A stretch of 64,000 nucleotides of DNA from Rhabdornis inornatus (taxonomy: Eukaryota; Chordata; Aves; Passeriformes; Rhabdornithidae). The notes beneath the pieces were generated by a model. That model did no database searches. It worked only from the letters and a program-made list of their open reading frames with translations, and was not told where the DNA came from. The position numbers and the translations under genes are program-made. The DNA is taken from contig VWZS01002820.1 in NCBI GenBank assembly GCA_013397075.1, forward strand, positions 909,118-973,117, written 5' to 3'. This document shows positions 33,661 to 44,724 of the stretch, one piece after another; position 1 is the first letter of the stretch; each line of letters starts with the position of its first letter.

Positions 33661-36072
33661 AAGTGACCACTTGAAAAGAGATTGGAAAAGTTCTTTTCTT
33701 TTATTTTTGATGGAATTTTGTTCCTTGTCCTTCTTTTTCCTTCCACCCTTCTTGGCCCATCAGTCATAGACAAGAATTTCTTCACTTTCAGTATTCTGAG
33801 GCTGTCTCATCTCAGTCCCACCAGTCCTTAGACTCCAGACATTGAAAACTCCTGACAAATAACCATTTTCTCTTCTTCCCCTTGCAGGAAGCCTCTCAGA
33901 AACTCCAACCTCATGACTTTGTTGTTGCCCTTGGAATCACTTCTTAAATTCCTAGGATCATTCCCACCCCCTTCCCCCCAAACTGCCCAGAGAAGAGGGG
34001 AGGCTGCTCAGGGCTGACTCACAGCACCTTCTCCAGTTTTTTTTATTTTCTGCTACCCCTTTATATGCTCCAGCACAACAAGAATCTCTTGCCACTGCTC
34101 TGTACGTAGCAGAGGATGAAGAAAATATCAGAGGTGACAATAAACGACAATAAAAGAGTGGGGGAAATGCACTTCAAATTGAATGAACATATTTCAGGCA
34201 TGGTTTTGGGGTGGAAAGGATGTGTCCTGATGGGAGAGGGGGACAGCAAGAGACACAGAGCAGTCTAGACCTGACCTCTACCACCCACCCATGTATATTT
34301 GGTAAAAAAAACAGCTCTGCCTGCTGCATTTTATTTTTCTCACTGAGGTACACATGGCTCTTAAATAAACATGATTATACCCTACGTGGAGCTGCAGCTC
34401 GGGCCAAGCACTAAAAATAGTGGGCAGAAGGGAGAGACTTCAATTAGATGCAGAGTGCTCAACAATTTAACTTCTAATTGGCTTGTGGTTATCCCCCAAC
34501 GAGGAACCAGCCCTGGTATGCTGAAAGGATTCACAGTCTGGCAAAACAGGCACTCAAACTGAGTATTTTTTAAAGGGGGTTGACCAAAAAAAGAGGCCTG
34601 GGTGTTGCATGTCGAGGAACTTGTGTGTTTGTGCGCACATTTACCTTCAGCTCAGGGGTGAGCTCTCATCTTGGGGCGTTGATGGGTGGGTTCAGCTCCA
34701 CGTCCTCAGCTCCAGTTTGGTGGCATCACCAGGATTTTTGGGTTGGATTTGGTTCCTGATTCAGCTTATGGTGTAGAGCTTCAGGACCAGTGGCCAGAGG
34801 CATCCCAAGGACTCCTTGATTTCCACCCTCTGCTCCAGTTCCAAACTCTGTTTTTCTTCCAGCTCCCAGCAAGCCTCTCCCATCATCATTCCCTTATTTT
34901 TTACCTGCATTTGACTGTTCCTGCTGCCTCAGCCTGGAAGTAGCAGCACACAGTGGCCTCCTCAACATCATGGAGTTCATCCATCAGGCTCTTGTATGAT
35001 CCCCCATTCCCTGAAACTGGGTGTGGAGAGGAAGAAGGGTGGAAACAGGGGCTCGATTTTTGGGAGAATGGCAACCCCCGGCCATTGCCCACGTGCCATT
35101 CCAAGCTTCCAATCCAACTCTGCTCTGGCACACAGCAGGCAAAACTTTTCCAAGGCTTTGCTGGGATAGAAGGGCGGAGTACAAGGATTCAGTGGCAAAA
35201 ATGTACAGAGCTGTCTAGCAAGAAGAGCTTCCTCTGTCTGCATCCACTCCTTTTTTTTTCGCAAGGTATGGAACTAGGATATGGGGAATGTGGGAATCCT
35301 GCCCTTATTTCCAAGCCACCTTTTCCCTCCCAACTCAAGACCCCCAGAAAACATCTGCACTAGTCCCATGATCACCAAGGCTTGGTCTTGCACATGTGAT
35401 TGTGGCTTAACTGGAGGAGCATGTGGCAATTTAGGGGGAAAAAATTCTCAGTGTTTTTAAGTAAAAGTAGCAAGTGTTCCAGTATAATCCATGCATTGTT
35501 GGATGGGACATTCCAGATGTTTCTCCCCATTTCTGCACCTCAGGAGCTGTCTGGGAAAGCTTTTCCACCCTTGCCTTGCAGTGGGGAAGAGCCCACACAA
35601 ACTGCAGTGTGTTTGGTGTGCTGAGGCTGACATGAAATTCAGCTCTTGTTCCCAAAGCCATGTCCCTGCAGCCAGCCCTTCTTCATTCCCCTCCAGCCAG
35701 GAGTGTCCCAGAAACCACTGTGGCCTGAATGGTGTCAATCCTGAATTTTTCGGTGGAATTGGCTCCTGTAATGATCTGACTCCTTGCCAGCTGTGCCCAC
35801 CTGCCTGAGGCTTTCCCACAGTGACTGCCATGGAGTTTTGGCTGTATTTGAACACCAAGTGTGAAACTTTGCCCTGTGGCTGGTGGAGAGGAAAGGGAAA
35901 GGTTTGGAATTGTGCTTGAATTCAGCCAAGGGCTGCTCCCAAACTGAGTAGAGGTGGAGTTGCTGTGAGAAGAAGAGGACAGAGAATCCTCCCGTGAAGC
36001 ACAGCTCACACCTCTGGCAGCTCTGGGTGAGGAGGAGGAGGATGGTCAAGGATTTAAGGCAGAGTTTGATTC
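33661..36072. other. Intergenic, mostly unique, no gene seen
   Basis: A MEF2-type CTAAAAATAG lies at 34411-34420 within a motif-rich unique stretch (about 34360-34560, with CTTCAATTAG and TTCTAATTGG). No coding gene is supported. Confidence 0.55.
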
Positions 36073-36455
36073 ATAAAATCATGGAATGTTTTGAGTTGGA
36101 AGGTATCTTAAAGCTCATTCCAAACCCCTGTCCTGGGGGATTGCTCCACTATCCCAGGCTGCTCCAAGCCCCAGTGTCCAGCCTCTGGCCTTGGATGCTT
36201 CCAGGGATCCAGGGGCAGCCACAGCTTCTCTGGGCACCCTGTGCCAGGGCCTTCCCACCCCCCCAGGAAACAATTCCTTCCCAATATCCAACCGAAATTT
36301 CCCCTTTGTCAGTCTGAAGCCATTCCCCCTTGTTCTGTCACTCCAGTTCCTGATGATTTATCTCTCTCCATCTTCCCCGTAACCCCTTCAGACCCTGGAA
36401 GGAGCTGTGTGGTCTCCTCACAACCTTCTCTTCTCCAGGCTGAACAGCCCCAACT
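36073..36455 (-). mobile_element. CR1-type LINE 3' fragment
   Basis: On the plus strand ATCATGGAATGTTTTGAGTT runs through CAGGGATCCAGGGGCAGCCA to CCTTCTCTTCTCCAGGCTGA. It is followed by an AT-rich run to 36500. Confidence 0.86.
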
Positions 36456-36929
36456 TTATTTATTAATATAATTTATTTATTCCCAATAAAACCCCCTTTT
36501 TAATAACGTAGGGCATGTGTTTTTTTCACTCCTAGTCCTGCTCTTTCTTCATTGACTGTGTCAGGTGTTCCACTGCAATTAATCAAAAAAATCCTGCCCC
36601 CAAAATTAAAAGTTGTGTTTTGCTGCTTTGTTTTTATTATTTTTTGTGAAATAGGGTTTCTCCCGCTCTTCAAGAAGAAAACTGAATTAAAGCATAGAAG
36701 TGAAATGATGATTACATTAAATCCACCTTGATGAGCAGCCAAGGAATGCTTTGAGTCCTGAAAGGTGAGACGTGGCATCATCAAGCAGCAGGGCCAACAC
36801 CTCGGGAGCCTCCCATGGGAAATCCTGCTCTTGCCCAGTCTTACATGTCTGGGCTTGTTGGTTTGTCTCCAACCCTTGGAATTTTAGGGAAGAAATGTCC
36901 TCTTGTTCCACCAATCCATCCCTGCATCA

Positions 36930-37136
36930 CTGCCCAGCATTCAGGAAAAAATTCTCCATGGAAAGAGAGGTCAAACAATGGCACTGGGCTGCCCAGGGAA
37001 GAGGTGGATTCATTATCCTTGGAAGTGTTCCAGAAAGGAGTAGAAGTGACCCTTCATGGTTTAGTGGCCCTGGGGGTGATTGATCAGAGCTTGGACTGAT
37101 GATCTTGGAGTTCTTTTCCAACCTTACTGACTCCAT
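36930..37136 (+). mobile_element. CR1-type LINE 3' fragment, diverged
   Basis: CACTGGGCTGCCCAGGGAAG through CTTGGAAGTGTTCCAGAAAG to TGATCTTGGAGTTCTTTTCC matches an older CR1 tail in plus orientation. Confidence 0.72.
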
Positions 37137-38109
37137 GAGTCCCTGATCACCTTTTATTTTTGGCAAGTTGGGAAAAAATGCAAATTATTTTGCTGCACAC
37201 AACAGGACCAAGATTGATGTTGAGAAATGTAGATGAACATTCATATTTTGAGGAGAAAATAGTGGAAAACAAAGGTTTTGCTCCATCTGATATGGATTGG
37301 ATGCCCAAGGGAAGGACTGAAAAGCTCTCATCCCAATCCTGAGCACCAGCATGAGCCCATCCATCATTCTCCTGGAGTTCCCAGCAGCAGCAGGGAGCAG
37401 CATGGATCCTCATCTTGTTCTCCTGCAGAATTTCCAGCCCAAAAGATATCTCCTGCTGAAATCCTGCTTCATTAACTCCTCTGACAAACGTCGAAGTAGC
37501 TGGATAATGAGAATGGGAAATCTCTACCCAAGCTCTGCCAACCAAGCTCCAGCCCACTCCAATCGTTCTCAATCCCAATTTACTAAAAACTGGGAGCTGC
37601 AGTTAAACACAGCAGGAGGCAAATAGCACAGGGTGGGAGCTGCCTCGGGTTGGTCCCTCTTTTGGTTTGGGAAAACTTCCCCTGTTTATTTGGGAATTGT
37701 GGAAGGACTTCTGGGGGTTGTGTGTGTGTGGCAGCTCCTGGGAACTGTTCAACATTTTTCAGGATCAGCTCCCTGGTAGTGGGTTCCCAGTTCTGCAGGG
37801 TGCACATGGAATATTTAGGGATGCATGGAAATGAGAGGTTATGGATGAACAGATTTCCCCCAAGATCCTTTCATTAAATCCTGGATGGGCACACACTCAA
37901 ACTAAATCTCATCATGGAATTTGAGGTACCTGGGTCCCAACCCTGTTATTGGGGATCCCAGTGGGGTAAGACTTGGCCACCACCCCAAAACGTTTCAGTC
38001 CTGCTTGGATGGGTCATGGAGCATCCCAAAAACTCATCCTGTGTTGGCTCCTTGTGCTTTCCTAGGTGAGTTTGGAGGTGTAAGGAGGAGATTTGGGCTT
38101 CCCAGAGTG

Positions 38110-38283
38110 AATCCCAGAATCACGGAGTAGTTTAGGTGGGAAGGGACCTTAAAGCTCATTCCATTCCACCCCCTGCCATGGGCAGGGAAAAATTCCACCA
38201 TCCCAGGGTGCTCCAAGCCCTGTCCAGCCTGGCCTTGGACACTTCCAGGGATCCAGGGGCAGCCACAGCCTCTCTGGGCAAGG
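38110..38283 (-). mobile_element. CR1-type LINE 3' fragment
   Basis: On the plus strand ATCCCAGAATCACGGAGTAG then GGGAAGGGACCTTAAAGCTC and CAGGGATCCAGGGGCAGCCA show the tail; it stops within the 'gcaccctgtgcc' block. Confidence 0.86.
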
Positions 38284-41020
38284 ATGGTTGGGGTTTCAGC
38301 TATGAAATGCTCTGGATTTAGGCTTTTTTTCCTCCCCGAATTTCTCCCATGCTGCACCACTACCTGACAAAGGTAATTTTCCTTAAGAGACACCATCCGA
38401 GCCCATTTTGGTTTGGGACACATGGAGGTGGTGGAAGGGGTGGCCATTCCAAGATGGAGTTTGGGGTATCTGGCCATGCCGATGGATCCGTGATATTCAT
38501 GCACTTGCCAAATTAGGGATAGGGTGGAAAGGCTTTTTAAAGAAGATTCTACAGGAGGAGAGTAGGGCCTGGGCACCCCAAGTGTCCTTGGACAGTGAAC
38601 CCCATGGATTTGATCAAATTCCCAGCTCAAAATGTAGGTCCCCTGATATTGAACAGTGAAGGTGGGATGCTGCCTCAGGTACAGAAAAATCCACCGTCTG
38701 CTGTCAGAAGTACAAATTAAATTCCCAAAGGAGACATTAAACTCTCAGATCAGTCCCAAGCTCCCAATATTTATGGAGAGGAGCTTAAATATCCCACCAC
38801 AAGCACCCAAACCTCATTCCTCACAAGATGCCCACTGCTTTATTTATTATTTTATTGTGTGATGTGGCCTGAGACATTCACTGCCCTAATATTTCAGGTG
38901 GTGCCTTATTTTCCGACCATTCCAGGATTTTTCCCAAGACCCAGCAGCCAGAAAATATGTTTGGGTTTGGGTTTTTTTTTTGTGTGTTTTTGCCATAAAT
39001 ATCCTCTGTGCATGGCTCCTGATGTGATGAAGTGATGGATGTGAAGCTTGTTGGCATTTCCAAAGTCACGCTCCAGATTCCTGCTTCAATCTGACCCCAA
39101 ACAGACGGTGGGGATGAGCTGAGCTCTGCTCTCAAGCCTCACTCAACTGCTGTTTGAGCTGCTGAACTCATTTATAAATTTGTCACCAATTTCTAAAACT
39201 GGAGGAGTCAGAAAATGATGGACAACTTTGAGGAAGACAGGGAGAGAAGCCAATCTGGGGCTATTTAATGCCCAAATTCCCATCACAGCTGCTGCAATTT
39301 GTTTGTTCCCAGAGCAAAAAGCAACTGAAAATTTCTGTGTAGGGAATGAAAGATGAAAAAATAATGCAGGCAGTCTCCTGGCTGTAATTTGGGCAGTGAC
39401 CAGCAAAAATAAAAGTTACATTTGAGTAAAGGAAGCTGGAAGGGGGAACATGCAGTGGGTCAGGACAGTGCTGGGTGCTGTGAATAGGAATAAAATGATG
39501 TTAATAATAAACAGCTCCACCGCTCTTTTAAAGGACTTATTTCTTCAACACATGCAGAAAGTTAAAGTTACAACTCTGTGAAATTTCTGCTGGCTGCATC
39601 ATCTGTTTATCATTGACTCTCTGGATGCTCGTGGTAAGAATTCCGGCTTTTGGAATAATGTTTGTGGTAGGTGGTCCCTTCAAAGCTGCTCCCTCGCACT
39701 GAGCCAGTTTGATTTGCTGGGCGAGACTTTGCTCATGCAAAGTTTTCCTTCAACTGCATCCAGTGCCGTGATGAGCCAGTGCAAGAGAAACTACTGTGCT
39801 GTGATTCCCCTCTCAAGCCACTCAGACACTTTGAAGTGGAATTTTTCCTTGATTTTTGGGGCCAGAGAAATTGTTGGGGTTTTTCCCCTCCTCGCCTTTC
39901 CTCCATTCCCAAGGGAAAAATAAAACAAAACATTTACACACATGCTGGTGCTCTATATTTATCAACATAAAATCTAAATATAGCATTGTTTTTACACCCA
40001 TTGCTGGGGCTAACCCAGCCATGAAATAAACACACTTTCTGGTTTCTAAAATTACATTTTTAAAAAGGCTTACAATTATTATGGCTATTATTATGCTATC
40101 AAGGCAGAAATGGAACTGCTTTCCCTCTGTGTGTTCATCTAAAGGAGGGAGCTTCACATTCTCTTCAATAAACTGCATGAACACTTTCCATCAAGAAGGG
40201 ATAGAAGTAAAAAAACCAAGGCTGCAAAACAAGAATTTAATCTTATTTTATAAAGATTAATGCCATAAATCAGCACAGCCGCTGTCACACAAGCAGACAC
40301 TGATGTGAGGTATAGCTGAGCTCACACTATGGAAGAGATGAGTACAAGCACAGAAAGCCAGACAAAATCTTTGAAAAATTACTCAGTCAGTTTAGAAACC
40401 TCTTTTTCCCAGTAGTAAAATAAAAAGGGAAAAGCAACAGGGCTTTTCTGGGTTAATGTTGCACAAAATGGTCACAAATAAAACACACACAGGGACCACT
40501 GTGTTTCTTGAGCTTTTGCTAAATTCTAGAAATCCATGAGACTCCAGGCACTTCGCTAATTCTAAAAGTCCATGAGACACCAGGCAGTTATTAATCCAAG
40601 AGAGGCTAAAAAAGAAGAAGATGGGAATGAAAATTCCAAGATATTGGAAATGGGCAGAAAAATTCAAGGGAAAGATGAGTAGCAAAAATGCCAGGGAAAA
40701 ACCTGGGATAAAAATATGAACAGGGTTACTTTTGAGATCCTACGATTGATGAGCAACTGGAAGAGGCATCACTGGAAAACAGTGACTCTAACTACAAATC
40801 AATGGATGCCACAGGTGATGGATCCAGTGTTTAAAAAGCTGATTTAAAAAAAATATTGCTTCTACATTGATTTCTAAATTATTTTAAAATTGTTTTTCCT
40901 TGTCTTTGGTTAAACCCCCCTGGAGTCAGCAGCTCCTTCCCAACTCCCCATCGTGGAAAGGCACTGGCAGGAGAGCTTCAAATTCCTTGGAGAGCCTTTG
41001 TGTGCTTCAGAGATTGAGCC
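38284..41020. other. Intergenic, AT-rich, no gene seen
   Basis: The sequence is mostly unique. A local duplication of about 45 bp lies at 40518-40590 (AATCCATGAGACTCCAGGCA and GTCCATGAGACACCAGGCAG). No gene or RNA is recognised. Confidence 0.6.
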
Positions 41021-41180
41021 CCTAATTCAGCCTCAAAATCAACCCCTAAATCAGCCCCTAAATCAACCCTAAATCAGCCTCTAAATCAGCCTCTAAATCA
41101 ACCTTAAATCAGCCCTAAATCAACCTTAAATCAACCCTAAATCAGCCCCTAAATGAGTCCTAAATCAACCCTAAATCCCC
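41021..41180. repeat. Tandem CCCTAAATCA-type array, 11-13 bp unit
   Basis: About thirteen units of CCTAAATCAGC or CCTAAATCAAC run head to tail, with small length differences. It resembles no standard microsatellite. Confidence 0.92.
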
Positions 41181-41389
41181 CCTCTCCCTTTGTGACCTCC
41201 TGACACGAGCAGCGCACAGGAAGATGCAGGGTGTGAGCCACAGCCCCGCTCAGCTGTTCCCCGTGGAGCTGGGATTTAAGGGCTTGACCCCAAAAAATGA
41301 CATTCAGGATGTCACAGACAAAAAGTGAGACACTGCCCTTCATGGTGTCCTTGCCAGGGGATAAGAGAGCACTGGGATTATCTGCCCAT

Positions 41390-41455
41390 GGCATGGGGCT
41401 GGAATGGGATGAGTTTTAAGGTTCCTTCCAGCCCAAACCATTCTGTGATTCTGTA
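41390..41455 (+). mobile_element. Short CR1 3' end
   Basis: GATGAGTTTTAAGGTTCCTT then CCAGCCCAAACCATTCTGTG and ATTCTGTAT give the last 65 bases of a CR1 copy. Confidence 0.75.
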
Positions 41456-43427
41456 TTCAGAGAATCCTCCGTGATTCTATGATTATGAAATTCCATATTA
41501 TTCTAATTAAATCTTACTACTCTCAAGGTTTAAATTTCACATTCACTGCTCCTGGCAGTTGGAATCCATGCTGATTTTCTTGTTCTCCAGCTGGCAGCAG
41601 ATGGAGAATTCCTTGAGAGCAGCACTCAATGATGGGCAAGGCTGGAAGCAGTGCTGGGGTTGTGTGGCTACTCCAAATATTTGGAATTTTACTTCTTTCC
41701 CTTCTAAAACCATGTTGCTTTCACCCCTGCTGCAGCCCCCACATCCCTTCTCCCTTGAACCCAAGTTTGTGAGCTCTTTCCCAGCAATTTTGGCCTGGAA
41801 GGAAGGCAGGAGAAGGAGAATAAATTAGGAAATTCTCCCCTATAGAGCCATTCCCTATGGAAAAGCTGCTCTGTGTCCTGGGACTGCTTTCAGCTGAACC
41901 ACAGGCTGAAATTACATTGTTCAAATTGTTCAGAAAAGCAATAGAAAAACAAACCTCAGTTTCTTGGTGGCTCTGTTTAATCTTTGGCTGTGCTTCCACT
42001 GGGCAGCTATGGGTGGAAAAAACGTTTTATTTTTTTTTCTTTCCAAATGGGAAAAATCCTATGTTTAAGACCAGCAGTGGGCAGAAAACCCTTCTGGGGT
42101 GTGGGTGAACATGCACGTGGACACTCAGCTCCCATTTCCAGCAAAACCCCTGGGGGAGGATCCACTTTATCCCTTGGGAGTAGTTTCTCAAGGCCAGGTA
42201 TGTGCCTCTGAATTTTCCCAGAAATTCCTGTTGAGGCAGCAGCCGTTCAGCATCCTTATCCCATAGGCAGCACCTGAGTGGGGTGGGCTTTTCCTGGTGC
42301 TGGGCACGGGGAATTGGCACATTTGGGGTGGATTATCCCCCCCGGCAGCTCCCAGCGGTGCTTGGCCCCACCCCAGTGCCCAGTGCTGGCCTTTCCCGCT
42401 CGAATGTTAATGGGATAACGCTGCCAAGGGCTTTGAAGATGAAGGAGAAGCCTGGACAAACAGGGCCAGATAAACACAGCACTTCATCTCCAAGCAGCAC
42501 CGAGCCCGGAGTGCTCCCAACTCTTTTTCCCAGTGTCTCCACACGCTGGAGGAAGCCCAGGTCACCGCTGAGCTCTCCTTCCCCCCTTCCCAAGGCAATC
42601 CATCCCATTTGATCCGTCCCTGCAGGATGCTGCTGGAAGCACACACGAGCTAATTGAGCAGCATTAACCCAAGTCAAATTATAACCCGCTGGGTAAATAT
42701 TTCCCTATTGTTTCTGGGGATTACCGTGCTGGGAAGTCATTAATAACCTGGAAGTACATTCCATTTATCTTTGTTTATTAGCTGCTTTTGGCAGACTCCA
42801 GGAGCTTCCCCCTGCTCCTGGAGTGTCCCGCTCTGACATCAACCCAGCTCCAGCCCCTGTAAAGTCAACAATCTGATTTGGTCATTAATCTCCCACTTCA
42901 AAAGGGCAGGCAGGAGGTGCAGGAGGAAGATCTCACATCTGCTCTTCCACTTGCTGCTTGCTGGGGCTGGCTCCAGATAAAAGCCTGGTCTAGGATCCCC
43001 CTGCACTGCCTGACCTCGCCAGCATCTCCCAAAGCCCTTCAGGAATTCATTTCACCCCTCATTTGCACTTCCAGGAAAAGGGGACTTGAACCCTGAGGAG
43101 CAGGACCTGGAGATGCTCCACACCATGTAGTCAAGAAACTACATGAGGTGACCAAATCCCATCCCTAGTACCCTAGTCCAAGGATTCATCTAGTTCATTT
43201 TTGAACTAAAGACAATGAACCTCACTCCAAATTCCAGGCTCCTGGTGGCTCCAAAGCCCAGCACTGAATCTGTGGCTGCAGAGGAAGTCCAAGCTCACTG
43301 CAGACCTGCCAGGAGCAAGGCAGGACCTCAGAGGGGAAGGTCCACCAGCACAAAGGCATCACCTCCTCCAGCTTGGTGTGGAGTCATTTTTACATCCTTT
43401 ATCCATCCTTCTGAACAGATCAGAACC
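41456..43427. other. Intergenic, no gene seen
   Basis: The sequence is unique. The part from 42640 to 42790 is motif-dense, with ATTATAACCCG, GTCATTAATAACC and TTTGTTTATTAG (forkhead-like), and may be a conserved non-coding element; this is inference. Confidence 0.5.
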
Positions 43428-43538
43428 AAAAATTCCACTAGACTTGCTGGAGGAGCAAATCAGAATTAGAAAACCCACTGGATTTGCTGGAGGAAAAAAC
43501 CACAATTACAAAACCCACTGGACTTGCTGGAGGAACAA
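43428..43538. repeat. Three-copy tandem repeat, 40 bp unit
   Basis: AAAACCCACTGGACTTGCTG plus GAGGAACAA and an ACAATTAC-like spacer recur three times. The first copy is the most diverged. Confidence 0.88.
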
Positions 43539-44077
43539 TTTGCCATGTTGGAAATGCTTAACCCCCTTATTATTGTGGGAGGGAGGACTGAAAACACTGC
43601 TAAACAATTTATTCTTCACTAATTGCATTTTTTCCTGCTGCCACACATCCAGGACAGGAGCTAACACGAGGAGGGATGCAGGAGAAGGCCATGAGGGAAG
43701 AATTCCTTGTGGTTAAAGACACCTTGGAGTCATCGCTGCCAAAGCAAACCCAGCATTGTTTTTCCTGGGCAGGGTTTGCTCCTCGTGCTCCAGACATTTG
43801 CTTCCCAAATAATTTCTTCAAACCACAAGTGTAAAATTTTTCCTTCTATGTCCAGAGCCTTTCATTTGCCCTGAGAAAGTCCCCAGCTGCTCTTCCTTGG
43901 GAAAAACCTTCATTAAAGTGAAAGTTTTGTTAAACTTCATTAAATTTTCATGAAATTTCCTGGTTTCACCAGGGTACTATTTTGTTTTACCTCTGTGGGT
44001 AAAAAGGAAGATACCAACCTCTCCTCTGTATCACCTACAAGGACACTTGATTTCATTTGTCATTTTAAAGAGAAGGA

Positions 44078-44135
44078 TTATTTTATTTTATTTTATTTTA
44101 TTTTATTTTATTTTATTTTATTTTATTTTATTTTA
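44078..44135. repeat. (ATTTT)n microsatellite
   Basis: About eleven perfect TTTTA units are seen. The array is uninterrupted, so it is likely length-variable. Confidence 0.97.
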
Positions 44136-44574
44136 ATGTGCCCCAGCCTTCCAGGAGAGGAGATGTGGGGCTGGGTGGGTGGGATGAGATCTCTCCTCCT
44201 TCCTCTCCTCCTGTTCCTGCTCTTGCCCTGGATGCTCTCCTGATATGGGAGATTAGGTCGCTACCCCTCCAGGCAAGGAGGAACTTCAATGGGCATCTCC
44301 CACATCCTAAAAGGATGCTTTAATCACTGGGATATTGCATAAGGAGAGGGAGGGAGAGGGAAGATAGGGCCTTTTATTTTGCTTTCTTTAGGGCAAAACC
44401 CAGCAGCAGTTTCATGCCCTCCCGAGTCCTCCATGTGATGAAACTGCCTGAAAAGACACCTTGATTTTCCTGGATTTTGCAAAATTTTCTGACTTCCATC
44501 AATCTTCATCTATTCCTCTCCACGTCCCCTGTCTTGGACCTGGCTGCCTGGTTAAGGAAGATCCAACCCCCCAA

Positions 44575-44724
44575 ACATCCCCGGAAGTGTCCAAGGCCAG
44601 GTTGGACATTGGGGTCTGGAGCAGCCTGGGATAGTGGAAGTGTCCCTGCCCATGGCAGGGGGTGGGAACGGGATGGGATTTAAGGTCCCTTCCAACCCAA
44701 ACCGTTCTGGGATTCTATGATCAT
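44575..44724 (+). mobile_element. CR1-type LINE 3' fragment
   Basis: GGAAGTGTCCAAGGCCAGGT through GTCCCTGCCCATGGCAGGGG to ACCCAAACCGTTCTGGGATT shows the 3' end, followed by an AT-rich run to 44784. Confidence 0.88.

Noticed and set aside
41021..41180. Regularly spaced repeats considered as CRISPR-like
   Set aside because: The units are directly adjacent with no unique spacers and the genome is avian. It is a simple tandem array.
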